From the NCBI GenBank assembly GCA_024698345.1, contig JAILRH010000080.1:1-57462 (forward strand): a DNA stretch of 57,462 bases, given 5' to 3'. This document shows, in pieces, positions 25,017 to 32,659 of the stretch. Position 1 is the first letter of the stretch. Every line of letters starts with the position of its first letter. Both the position numbers and the translations under genes were made by a program. The notes under the pieces were generated by a model. The model was given only the letters and a program-made list of their open reading frames with translations. It made no database searches and was not told where the DNA came from. This stretch comes from Lachnospiraceae bacterium (lineage in GTDB: Bacteria; Bacillota; Clostridia; Lachnospirales; Lachnospiraceae).

Positions 25017-25787
25017 ATGATCATAGATACCCATGCGCATTATGATGATGAGAAATTTGATACAGACAGAGATGAAATATTAAATTCACTATATGAGGGC
25101 GGCATCGAAAAAATAGTAAACATCGGAGCTAACCTTAACTCCTGTGAAAAAACATTGGAGTTAGTTGAAAAGTATCCATTTGTTTACGGTGCGCTTGGAG
25201 TTCATCCAAGCGATATTGCAGAATTAAATGAAGAGGCTTTTTTGTGGCTTGAAGAGTCACTTGACCATGAGAAAATAGTGGCCGTAGGTGAGATTGGGCT
25301 TGATTATTACTGGTGCAAGGACAAGGAAGAGCAGAAAAAGCAGCGTGAATGGTTTGTCAGACAGATGAATCTTGCAAGAGAAAAGAAACTTCCGATAGTA
25401 GTGCATTCAAGAGACGCGGCAAAAGATACATTAGACATTGTGAAGGCAGAAAAAGCCAGAGAGATCGGTGGAATAATACACTGCTTTTCATATTCTAAAG
25501 AGATTGCAAAAGAGTATCTTGATATGGATTTCTACTTGGGAATTGGTGGAGTAATTACATTTAAGAATGCAAAGAAGACTGTGGAAGTTGTTGAGTACGC
25601 GCCAATAGAAAAGATTGTTCTTGAGACGGACTGCCCGTATCTTGCACCTGTCCCATACAGAGCAAAGAGGAATTCGTCGTTGTATCTTCCATATGTAGTG
25701 GAGAAAATCGCAGATATTAAAAAAATGACTCCGCAGGAAGTAATCGACATCACAAGAGAAAACGCACTCAAAGTGTACGGAATATAG
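25017..25787 (+). CDS. tatD: TatD family metal-dependent DNase
   Basis: 256 residues. TatD enzymes are TIM-barrel hydrolases with 3'-5' DNA exonuclease activity. Metal ligands are visible: THAH near the N-terminus (His6, His8), Glu in VGEIGLDYYW, His in VVHSRD and HCFSYS, and Asp in ETDCPYLAP. GCGGAGG lies about ten bases before the ATG. It sits between metG and ksgA as in most Firmicutes, but the RNase M5 gene (rnmV) usually found next is absent from this junction. Confidence 0.93.
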   Translation: MIIDTHAHYDDEKFDTDRDEILNSLYEGGIEKIVNIGANLNSCEKTLELVEKYPFVYGALGVHPSDIAELNEEAFLWLEESLDHEKIVAVGEIGLDYYWCKDKEEQKKQREWFVRQMNLAREKKLPIVVHSRDAAKDTLDIVKAEKAREIGGIIHCFSYSKEIAKEYLDMDFYLGIGGVITFKNAKKTVEVVEYAPIEKIVLETDCPYLAPVPYRAKRNSSLYLPYVVEKIADIKKMTPQEVIDITRENALKVYGI

Positions 25788-25790
25788 AAG

Positions 25791-25814
25791 TTTCATAAAG
25801 TATACTTTATGAAA
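25791..25814 (+). promoter_or_regulatory. Perfect 24-base palindrome three bases after the tatD stop
   Basis: TTTCATAAAGTA followed by its exact reverse complement, centred on GTATAC. It precedes the ksgA ribosome site. As RNA it would form a ten-base-pair hairpin; as DNA it could bind a dimeric regulator. Confidence 0.7.
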
Positions 25815-25827
25815 AAAAGGAGGAAGA

Positions 25828-26694
25828 ATGGCATATTTGGGAAATCCGACCAGAACTTTGGCGGTGATTAATACATATGATTTCGCTTTTAAGAAGAAGT
25901 TTGGTCAGAATTTTTTGATAGATTCAAATATTCTTGAAAACATAATAGCGGCAGCAGAGATTACAAAGGATGACTTTGTTCTGGAAATTGGTCCGGGAAT
26001 TGGAACCATGACGCAGTATCTTTGCGAGAACGCAAGAGAGGTAGTGGCGGTCGAGATTGACAAGATGCTGATTCCGATTCTTGATGACACATTGTCAGAA
26101 TATGATAATGTGTCGGTGGTTAATCAGGATATTCTCAAGATGGATATAAAGGCTCTTGCCGAGGAGAAAAATGGAGGAAAGCCAATAAAGGTAGTGGCAA
26201 ATCTTCCGTACTATATTACGACTCCGATTATTATGGGACTTTTTGAGAGCAATGTTCCAATTGAGAGTATTACTATTATGGTTCAAAAAGAGGTTGCCGA
26301 CAGAATGCAGGTTGGACCGGGAACTAAAGATTATGGAGCTTTGTCATTGGCGGTTGCTTACTATGCAAATGCAAAGATAATGCTTGAGGTTCCACCAACG
26401 TGCTTTATGCCAAAGCCTAATGTGGGGTCTGCAGTTATAAAACTGACAAGACATAAAGAACCTGTTGTTGACGTGACCGATGACAAGATGATGTTCAGAC
26501 TGATTAGAGCGGCGTTCAATCAGAGAAGAAAAACACTTGTAAATGCAATTAAGAATTCACCGGAAATTGATTTTTCAAAGGAGCAGGTTCTTGAGGCTTT
26601 AGAGCAGATGGGCAAGAGTGAGACAGTCAGAGGTGAGACGTTCACTTTGGAGGAATTTGCAACTTTGAGCAATTTGCTTTGTGCTATGAAATAA
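25828..26694 (+). CDS. ksgA: 16S rRNA (adenine1518/1519-N6)-dimethyltransferase
   Basis: 288 residues. KsgA (RsmA) dimethylates two adjacent adenines near the 3' end of 16S rRNA late in 30S assembly. FKKKFGQNFLID is the family's N-terminal signature; VLEIGPGIGTMTQYL binds SAM; VANLPYYITTPII is the N-L-P-Y catalytic motif. The C-terminal helical domain includes RAAFNQRRKTLVNAI. AAAGGAGGAAG precedes the ATG by four to six bases. It follows tatD by 40 bases. Confidence 0.96.
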   Translation: MAYLGNPTRTLAVINTYDFAFKKKFGQNFLIDSNILENIIAAAEITKDDFVLEIGPGIGTMTQYLCENAREVVAVEIDKMLIPILDDTLSEYDNVSVVNQDILKMDIKALAEEKNGGKPIKVVANLPYYITTPIIMGLFESNVPIESITIMVQKEVADRMQVGPGTKDYGALSLAVAYYANAKIMLEVPPTCFMPKPNVGSAVIKLTRHKEPVVDVTDDKMMFRLIRAAFNQRRKTLVNAIKNSPEIDFSKEQVLEALEQMGKSETVRGETFTLEEFATLSNLLCAMK

Positions 26695-26716
26695 GTATTT
26701 TTACCATTTAAAAGTG

Positions 26717-26745
26717 TTGAATGGATTTTGGTCATGTGGTATTAT
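26717..26745 (+). promoter_or_regulatory. Promoter of the Fn3-like secreted protein gene
   Basis: TTGAAT, 17-base spacer, TATTAT; 62 bases upstream of the start codon. Confidence 0.6.
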
Positions 26746-26807
26746 TGTCACAGTGTTTGATTAATTGATCGAACGTGTAATTATTCATAATGTATAAGGA
26801 GGATAAT

Positions 26808-28019
26808 ATGAAGAGAATCAAAGGTTTAGTAATTTTGATGGCGACTATGATTGCAGTACTGATGTTTGGCAGTGTTGCATTTGCTGGGACTTATCAGGAG
26901 CCTGGAAAGGTTGAGGAGTTAAAACAGACAAAAGCATCTGATTATAGTGTTAGTTTTGAGTGGAAAACATGTGCATCAACCGGATATGAAATATCTTACA
27001 GTATTGATGGTGGAAATAACTGGGTAGTGAAGGATTCTGCAACAACTGATTACAATGGTTATATTAATGGATTATCGGCAGGTGTCAGAGTGCTTGTAAG
27101 AGTAAGAGCTTTTAATAATGACTATGTGACAATGTATAAAGATACAAGAGTTTACGGACCATATTCAGATCCGGTTGAGATGGTTACAGAAACAGCAGAT
27201 ATGGGAACAATTTCCGAAATTGATGCAACAACTTCATCAGTAACACTCTCATGGGCAAGTGTAACGAATGCTATGCAGTACAGAATTGCATCATACAATT
27301 ATACTTCCGGAACAGAGACAACAATAGCAACAGTTAAGGATACTACTACAGTTATTGCAAATCTTGAAGCAGCAAACAGATATAATTATTATTTCAGAAT
27401 ATACCCACAGATTATTTCAAATGCAGGATTTGTGGCAGAGGGAAGTTACAAGACTTTCTCAGGTGTTACTTTAGTTACAGGCAAAATTACAGACCTTACA
27501 TATACAAATAGTTTGGGATGGCTTGAGTGGACAACTCCAGCAGGATCAGAAGGATATGAACTTGAGGTTTACAACGGAAAGAAGTTATACAAGAAGTACA
27601 CAGGTACAAGTAACTATGAGACTCTCAGTAATATTAAATCTAATGTTTTCTACAAGGCAAGAATCAGAACATATGTAACAGTAGCAGGAAACAAGAAATA
27701 CAGTGAATGGTCTAATACAACATATTTTGCTAATCAGGTTGATTTAAAATTAAAAAGAGTTTCAAGCAAGAAGATTAGATTAAGCTGGAAGAAAGTTAAA
27801 GGTGCTAAAAATTACACAATCTATGCATCAACAAATAGTAGAACAGGATTCAAGAAGATTGCTACAACAAAGAAGACAAAATATGTAGCTACAAAGATTA
27901 AAAAGAAAGCAATCAACTTAAAGAAAAAACCGGCGTTCTTCTATGTAGTTGCCAACACAAAGGCAGAAGGAAAGAAATGGAAGAGCCGTGCTTACAGAAC
28001 AATAGGATATAACTATTAA
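26808..28019 (+). CDS. Secreted protein with fibronectin type III-like modules
   Basis: 403 residues. A signal peptide (about 1-26, ending SVAFAG) is followed by four Fn3-like modules, recognisable by the repeated pattern VxLSWxxVxxAxxYxI: around residues 30-120, 125-215, 218-305 and 308-403. The last module is very Lys-rich (VSSKKIRLSWKKVKGAKNYTIYAS) and closes with AYRTIGYNY, a layout common in secreted Lachnospiraceae proteins. No enzyme domain or sorting signal is seen. ATG 26808 is chosen because AAGGAGG ends five bases upstream; the in-frame ATG at 26790 has no ribosome site. It has its own promoter and terminator. Probably an extracellular structural or adhesion protein; function unknown. 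Confidence 0.85.
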   Translation: MKRIKGLVILMATMIAVLMFGSVAFAGTYQEPGKVEELKQTKASDYSVSFEWKTCASTGYEISYSIDGGNNWVVKDSATTDYNGYINGLSAGVRVLVRVRAFNNDYVTMYKDTRVYGPYSDPVEMVTETADMGTISEIDATTSSVTLSWASVTNAMQYRIASYNYTSGTETTIATVKDTTTVIANLEAANRYNYYFRIYPQIISNAGFVAEGSYKTFSGVTLVTGKITDLTYTNSLGWLEWTTPAGSEGYELEVYNGKKLYKKYTGTSNYETLSNIKSNVFYKARIRTYVTVAGNKKYSEWSNTTYFANQVDLKLKRVSSKKIRLSWKKVKGAKNYTIYASTNSRTGFKKIATTKKTKYVATKIKKKAINLKKKPAFFYVVANTKAEGKKWKSRAYRTIGYNY

Positions 28020-28057
28020 TACAATCAAACATAAACTTAGTAATAAATAATTTGAAG

Positions 28058-28104
28058 AAAAAACCACTTAAGCAGATTAATAAATCACTTAAGTGGTTTT
28101 TTTT
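28058..28104 (+). terminator. Rho-independent terminator after the Fn3-like gene
   Basis: Fifteen-base-pair stem AAAAAACCACTTAAG / CTTAAGTGGTTTTTT with 15-base loop and extra T residues. Confidence 0.92.
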
Positions 28105-28173
28105 AATATTGTATAACAAGGTGGATACCGGAATATAATTTACAAAGACTTTATGGATTATTTTGGAGTATTC

Positions 28174-29004
28174 ATGGAAGGAATAATAGAAGATATTACG
28201 TTAAATCTCAACAAACTGAGCCGTTTTTTTAAAGCCATAAGCACCCTGTTTTTGTGCTTTATATCTATCATATCTTTTAATATGGCAGAAATAATTGGCT
28301 GTAATAGTGGCAATCTAAGAGGAAAATCCGATATTATTAGCAATAATGTAAGCAGCAATTCCGATAAGGATATCAGAGGTGAGAGAGGAACAGAAAATGA
28401 ACTGGTTGTGATTATTGATCCGGGGCATGGTGGGATTAATCCGGGAAAGATTGGTAACAATAATGTCCTTGAGAAGAACGTAAATCTGAGTGTGGCTCTG
28501 GAAATCAAAAAGATTTTGGTGAAGAAAAATATTAAAGTAATATTAACGAGAGAGTCAGATTGTGGGTTGTATAGGGAGAGTGACAGTAATAAAAAAAGAA
28601 GTGATTTGAATAAACGATGTCAGATAGTGAATGAGCAATACATAAATAATAAAAATACAATCTGTGTAAGTATTCATCAGAACAGTTATCAGAACGAGAG
28701 CGTCTCGGGACCGCAGGTATTTTATTATACTAAATCAAAGAATGGCGAAATGCTTGCGCGAACAATTCAAGATGAAATTAATTATAAAATGCAAATACAG
28801 AATAAAAGGAAACAAAAGTCAAATGATAATTATTATCTTCTGGTCAATACCATGTGCCCTACGGTAATTGTTGAGTGTGGTTTTTTGAGCAATGTTATAG
28901 AAGCGGAAATGTTATGTGACGAAAAGTATCAGCAGAAAATTGCATCTTCCATAGTTTCCGGAATAAAAAAATATCAAAAAGAAACACGGGTTTGTAATCA
29001 GTAG
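28174..29004 (+). CDS. cwlD: N-acetylmuramoyl-L-alanine amidase, CwlD-like (Amidase_3)
   Basis: 276 residues. Zinc amidase that cuts the bond between muramic acid and the stem peptide; the CwlD branch prepares spore-cortex muramic lactam. An N-terminal membrane anchor (about 22-45) precedes the catalytic domain with IDPGHGG (His85), LEKNVNL (Glu100), SIHQN (His168) and VECGFLSN (Glu234), a complete active site. ATG 28174 is preferred because GGAG lies five bases upstream; the frame from 28153 has no ribosome site. Length and single-domain layout fit CwlD better than the large lytic amidases; whether the organism sporulates cannot be judged here. Confidence 0.85.
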   Translation: MEGIIEDITLNLNKLSRFFKAISTLFLCFISIISFNMAEIIGCNSGNLRGKSDIISNNVSSNSDKDIRGERGTENELVVIIDPGHGGINPGKIGNNNVLEKNVNLSVALEIKKILVKKNIKVILTRESDCGLYRESDSNKKRSDLNKRCQIVNEQYINNKNTICVSIHQNSYQNESVSGPQVFYYTKSKNGEMLARTIQDEINYKMQIQNKRKQKSNDNYYLLVNTMCPTVIVECGFLSNVIEAEMLCDEKYQQKIASSIVSGIKKYQKETRVCNQ

Positions 29005-29020
29005 TAAATTGTGATAGAAT
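28992..29020 (+). promoter_or_regulatory. Promoter of sua5
   Basis: TTGTAA, 17 bases, TAGAAT, starting inside the last codons of the amidase gene; leads a transcript of sua5, the phosphatase homologue and upp. Confidence 0.55.
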
Positions 29021-29103
29021 GTAGTGAAGTGTGTAATGAGTCAACGAACTATTTAGAAGTTATGAGAAGTACTTCTTATGATGAAAAATATCAGAGGCGC
29101 ATA

Positions 29104-30183
29104 ATGGATACGAAAATAGAAACTATTATAGAAAAAGTAGAAGATTTAAATAAAGATAGTGCAGTAATAGAGAAAGCAGGTCGGATAATAAGAGAAGGCG
29201 GACTTGTTGGATTCCCAACGGAGACTGTCTATGGCCTTGGAGCTGATGCACTTAATGAGGAAGCTGCAGCGAAGATATATGCAGCAAAGGGAAGACCATC
29301 GGACAATCCGCTGATTGCGCATATAAGCAATATCAGTATGCTAGATAATCTGGTGCAGGAGGTACCTGAAAAAGCAAAAGTGCTTATGGGCAGGTTCTGG
29401 CCGGGACCGATGACACTCATATTTAAAAAGAGCGAAGTTGTGCCTAAAGGCACCACAGGTGGACTTGAAACAGTTGCTGTGCGAATGCCGGATAATGATA
29501 TTGCAAGGGCATTGATCGATGCTTCAAGAACGCCGATTGCAGCGCCAAGCGGAAATTTATCAGGAAAGCCAAGTCCAACAATAGCTGAGCATATGATTGA
29601 TGACATGTATGGGCGTATAGACATGATTATTGACGGTGGAATGGTAGGAATGGGACTTGAATCCACAATAGTGGATATGACATGTGAGCCGCCTATGATA
29701 TTAAGACCGGGATTTATCACAAAAGAGATGCTCCGTGAGGTTATTGGAGAGGTAGAGTATGATAAGGCTATCTTTGCAAAGCCTGATGAGAATGTCAGAC
29801 CCAAAGCACCGGGAATGAAATACAGACATTACGCACCGTCAGGGGACTTTTCCATGTATGAAGGTGATGAGGAAAAGGTTGTTGCAGTCATTACACAGAA
29901 GGCAGCACAAAAATTGAAAGAGGGCAAAAAAGTTGGCGTTATTACAACTTATCAGCACTGTGACTTGTACAAGCCACTTGAGCAGATGGGTGCTGAGATA
30001 ATAACCATCGGAGATGAAAACAAACTTGAAACTATAGCTAATAATTTGTACAAAGTTCTTAGAGACTTTGATAAAAAAGGCACTGAGTTTATTTACGGAG
30101 AGACATTCAGGGAGGATGATCTCGGCAAGGCGATTATGAATCGACTTACAAAGGCAGCAGGCTATAACATTATCAGTGTATAA
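29104..30183 (+). CDS. ywlC: Threonylcarbamoyl-AMP synthase (Sua5/YwlC type)
   Basis: 359 residues. Makes threonylcarbamoyl-AMP from threonine, bicarbonate and ATP for the t6A37 tRNA modification. The YrdC domain (about 25-210) shows GGLVGFPTETVYGLGADA, KGRPSDNPLIAHI, PGPMTLIF and APSGNLSGKPSPT. The C-terminal Sua5 domain (about 240-355), linked by RPGFI and APGMKYRHYAPSG, marks the long form. The start is ATG 29104, six bases after AGAGG; the frame is open further upstream to 29011 but without a ribosome site. The next two genes follow closely on the same strand. Confidence 0.94.
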   Translation: MDTKIETIIEKVEDLNKDSAVIEKAGRIIREGGLVGFPTETVYGLGADALNEEAAAKIYAAKGRPSDNPLIAHISNISMLDNLVQEVPEKAKVLMGRFWPGPMTLIFKKSEVVPKGTTGGLETVAVRMPDNDIARALIDASRTPIAAPSGNLSGKPSPTIAEHMIDDMYGRIDMIIDGGMVGMGLESTIVDMTCEPPMILRPGFITKEMLREVIGEVEYDKAIFAKPDENVRPKAPGMKYRHYAPSGDFSMYEGDEEKVVAVITQKAAQKLKEGKKVGVITTYQHCDLYKPLEQMGAEIITIGDENKLETIANNLYKVLRDFDKKGTEFIYGETFREDDLGKAIMNRLTKAAGYNIISV

Positions 30184-30200
30184 ATTGGAGGCAGAGTTTA

Positions 30201-30647
30201 TTGGATTACGAAAAAGTTATATTTGTCACAAATTCAGACACAAACAGAGGACCGATGGCAGCAGCTATATTGCAGAAGAATCTCAGATTTTCAAATATTA
30301 CTGCTGAGTCGAAAGGAATGGTTGTACTGTTTCCGGAGCCTATGAATGCAAAGATGGTAGCAGTAGCAGCAAGCAAAGGTTATGATTTGAGCAAATACAC
30401 ATCAAGACCATTGGAAGAAGAAGACTTTGGACCTAACATTTTGGTTCTGGTTCTTGAAGACAGCAATAAACAGAAGATATATGACAGTTTTGAAAAAGCG
30501 ATAAATGTATATTCTGTTAAGGAGTTTATCAATGAAGTGGGAAGCTTTACGGATCCTTACGGCGGAGAACTTGCAGATTACGGCAAGGCATACGATGATC
30601 TGGAAGAAGGAATAGCAAAGCTTGCTCATAAATTAAAATACGAATAA
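30201..30647 (+). CDS. Low-molecular-weight tyrosine phosphatase homologue without catalytic cysteine
   Basis: 148 residues, the normal length of the YwlE-type fold. The N-terminal P-loop of active enzymes is C-x5-R-S after a hydrophobic strand; here it reads VIFVTNSDTNRGP, so the nucleophile is Thr10 while Arg16 is kept. The general-acid loop DPYGG (Asp118) is intact. The fold is preserved but phosphate transfer through cysteine is impossible, pointing to a binding or scaffold role, or to decay under weak selection. TTG is the start, nine bases after GGAGG. YwlE and Sua5 are neighbours in Bacillus too (ywlC, ywlE), so position supports the homology. Confidence 0.85.
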   Translation: MDYEKVIFVTNSDTNRGPMAAAILQKNLRFSNITAESKGMVVLFPEPMNAKMVAVAASKGYDLSKYTSRPLEEEDFGPNILVLVLEDSNKQKIYDSFEKAINVYSVKEFINEVGSFTDPYGGELADYGKAYDDLEEGIAKLAHKLKYE

Positions 30648-30690
30648 TTCGCATGTGGAATAAGGTTTTTTGATACGGAGGAGGAGTAAT

Positions 30691-31320
30691 ATGGCAAAAA
30701 CATTAGTTATGGATCATCCTCTTATAATGCACAAAATCGGCATTATCAGAAGAACAGAGACAGGAACAAAGGATTTCAGACAGTTGATCAGCGAGATTGC
30801 AATGTTGATGACTTATGAGGCAACAAGAGATCTAGAACTTGAGGACGTTGAAATCGAGACACCAATCTGCAAAACTACAGTAAAACAGCTTGGTGGAAAG
30901 AAGTTGGCAATAGTACCTATACTTCGTGCAGGTCTTGGAATGGTTGACGGAATGCTTAACCTGGTTCCTTCTGCAAAAGTGGGACATATCGGATTGTACA
31001 GAGATCCCGTTACAGTGCAGCCTGTAGAGTATTACTGCAAATTGCCTGAGGATTGTGACAAGAGAGACGTATTTGTAGTTGATCCTATGTTGGCTACAGG
31101 AGGCTCTTCCATTGCTGCAATACAGCTGCTCAAAAACAGAGGCGTAAAGAGTATCAAGTTCTTATGCATCATTGCTGCACCAGAGGGTGTGGAAGCAATG
31201 AGAAAAGCACATCCTGATGTGGATATATACATTGGTGCATTAGATGAAAAATTAAATGATCACAGTTACATTGTACCAGGTTTGGGCGATGCCGGAGACC
31301 GCATCTTCGGTACCAAGTAA
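30691..31320 (+). CDS. upp: Uracil phosphoribosyltransferase
   Basis: 209 residues, the standard length. Salvages uracil to UMP with [22 protein letters not shown] is the typical N-terminus; [15 protein letters not shown] and [12 protein letters not shown] (the PRPP loop D-P-M-L-A-T-G-G-S) and the C-terminal [13 protein letters not shown] uracil-binding end are all present. GGAGGAGG precedes ATG 30691 by about five bases, which rules out the longer frame from 30670. The stop codon is inside a short duplicated segment (31306-31360). Confidence 0.97.
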   Translation: MAKTLVMDHPLIMHKIGIIRRTETGTKDFRQLISEIAMLMTYEATRDLELEDVEIETPICKTTVKQLGGKKLAIVPILRAGLGMVDGMLNLVPSAKVGHIGLYRDPVTVQPVEYYCKLPEDCDKRDVFVVDPMLATGGSSIAAIQLLKNRGVKSIKFLCIIAAPEGVEAMRKAHPDVDIYIGALDEKLNDHSYIVPGLGDAGDRIFGTK

Positions 31321-31360
31321 GCCAATCACAAAGATTCGGTACCAAGTAAGCCAATCACAA
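31306..31360 (+). repeat. 29-base-period duplication spanning the upp stop codon
   Basis: Bases 31306-31331 and 31335-31360 are the same 26-base sequence, core GGTACCAAGTAAGCCAATC. The first copy carries the last codons and TAA of upp. Confidence 0.95.
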
Positions 31361-31361
31361 G

Positions 31362-31413
31362 TATATGAGAACTCATGAAAGCATGCTTGCATGGTTTCAT
31401 GAGTTCTCATATA
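31362..31413 (+). terminator. Long perfect hairpin after upp
   Basis: A 19-base-pair perfect stem, TATATGAGAACTCATGAAA and its complement, around a 14-base loop that itself contains GCATGC. It probably terminates the sua5-upp transcript, although the T-run is short. Confidence 0.75.
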
Positions 31414-31528
31414 TTTGTAGCTGGCGTCGCCAGCGAGCGAGATGAAGCAAAGCGGAATCGAGCTTCGGCTTACGTAAGATAGAGGGAAGCTTCGCGAAGA
31501 TTGAAAATAGAGAAAGCGTGCTTGCACG
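31414..31528 (+). repeat. Palindrome-rich intergenic segment between upp and the dCMP deaminase gene
   Basis: Several small hairpins in a row, more GC-rich than the surroundings: GCTGGC-GTC-GCCAGC near 31420-31435, GAAGCTTCGCGAAG near 31486-31500 and AGCGTGCTTGCACGGT near 31514-31530. No frame is open. The make-up suggests a REP- or MITE-like unit. Confidence 0.5.
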
Positions 31529-31543
31529 GTGAAAGGACAAAAA

Positions 31544-32032
31544 ATGAACAGTAAACGTAAGGATTATATTTCATGGGATGAATATTTTATGGGCGTCGCA
31601 TATCTTTCGGCTATGAGATCGAAAGATCCAAATACGCAGGTGGGTGCTTGCATAGTCAGCCCTGAGAACAAGATACTGTCGATGGGATACAACGGGTTGC
31701 CGATAGGATGCAGCGATGATGATTTTCCATGGGTGAGAGAAAGTAAAAGTCCGCTTGATAATAAGTATTTTTACGCAACGCACAGTGAACTAAATGCTAT
31801 ACTCAATTACAGAGGCGGAAGTCTTGAGGGAGCAAAAATGTATGTCACACTATTTCCTTGTAATGAATGTGCAAAAGCCATAATACAGTGTGGAATCAAG
31901 CAACTGATATTTGCGGACAATAAGTACAAAGATACACCGGCAGTTATTGCTTCGAGAAGAATGCTGGATACAGCAGGTGTTGAGTGTATTGAATACAAAA
32001 AAACCGGAAGAAATATTTCAATAGAATTATAA
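31544..32032 (+). CDS. Deoxycytidylate deaminase (ComEB-like)
   Basis: 162 residues. Zinc enzyme converting dCMP to dUMP for thymidylate synthesis. The deaminase signature is complete: THSELNAIL (His80, catalytic Glu82) and PCNECAK (Cys106, Cys109). SKDPNTQVGACIV and GYNGLP are characteristic of dCMP deaminases. ATG 31544 follows AAAGG by seven bases; a GTG at 31529 would lengthen it by five residues without a ribosome site. It follows upp, a pyrimidine-salvage neighbour also seen in other Clostridia. Confidence 0.93.
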   Translation: MNSKRKDYISWDEYFMGVAYLSAMRSKDPNTQVGACIVSPENKILSMGYNGLPIGCSDDDFPWVRESKSPLDNKYFYATHSELNAILNYRGGSLEGAKMYVTLFPCNECAKAIIQCGIKQLIFADNKYKDTPAVIASRRMLDTAGVECIEYKKTGRNISIEL

Positions 32033-32122
32033 CGTTTGGATTCGAAGGATTAATTTACAAGGATTGGTTTACAATGATAGAATTACTAGGATAGAATTGT
32101 AAAAATATAATGAAAGAATAAT

Positions 32123-32188
32123 AAAAGACATATACTTTATAAACACAATGTTTTATCAAACATTATGGATTATAGTTATATGTCTTTT
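32123..32188 (+). terminator. Bidirectional terminator between convergent genes
   Basis: Outer stem AAAAGACATATA (32123-32134) / TATATGTCTTTT (32177-32188) with an inner hairpin AATGTTT/AAACATT. It has A-run and T-run flanks for both strands and serves the deaminase gene and the minus-strand gene that ends at 32191. Confidence 0.75.
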
Positions 32189-32190
32189 TG

Positions 32191-32457
32191 TTACTCTTCT
32201 ATTATATAGAAATCCAAATAGTCAAATTCGATGGATTCAATAAAACTGTCACTGTAGAATCGTGTTCTTCCTATACGCTTGAATTCGGTTATATTTTTCT
32301 CAAGCCAGATAGGATTTGAAAGATCCAGTGTTTCACAAATCTGCTCTAAGGCAGAAAAAACTTTATGAGTTCTTTTCATTGATTCGTCTTCAATTATGCA
32401 GACCGTATCTTTAATGAGATGATTATTTTTAAAAATTCGTCCCCAGACTCTAAACAT
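32191..32457 (-). CDS. Conserved-looking hypothetical protein, 88 residues
   Basis: Not assigned to a named family. Small soluble protein, MFRVWGRIFKNNHLIKDTV at the start, then an Asp/Glu-rich segment and a C-terminus FIESIEFDYLDFYIIEE. AAAAAGGAG lies just before the ATG (seen as CTCCTTTTT at 32462-32470 on the + strand), and a good promoter is present upstream. Those signals and the convergent terminator argue that it is real. I have the impression of similar short proteins in other Lachnospiraceae, but that is recollection, not a search. Confidence 0.75.
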   Translation of the reverse strand: MFRVWGRIFKNNHLIKDTVCIIEDESMKRTHKVFSALEQICETLDLSNPIWLEKNITEFKRIGRTRFYSDSFIESIEFDYLDFYIIEE

Positions 32458-32529
32458 GTATACTCCTTTTTGTCCGTAAAATAGCGGTACCTTATCGGAC
32501 GATAGTGATTGTATTTACTACAGAGTTTC

Positions 32530-32559
32530 ATTATAGACTAATAACCGATAAAAAATCAA
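32530..32559 (-). promoter_or_regulatory. Promoter of the 88-residue hypothetical gene
   Basis: On the minus strand: TTGATT, 18 bases, TATAAT. It lies four bases from a possible plus-strand -35 for gdpP, so the two divergent promoters are nearly back to back. Confidence 0.6.
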
Positions 32560-32562
32560 ATG

Positions 32563-32591
32563 TTTTAAATTTGAAATAATAATGATATAAT
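32563..32591 (+). promoter_or_regulatory. Possible promoter of the gdpP-rplI-dnaB operon
   Basis: Perfect -10 TATAAT at 32586-32591 with a weak -35 TTTTAA 17 bases upstream. Confidence 0.4.
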
Positions 32592-32659
32592 TATTAAGAT
32601 TATATACAAAAATCTTGAAAAGACTTATTTGTTTTAGAAAGTCTTTATAGGAGAACGAA

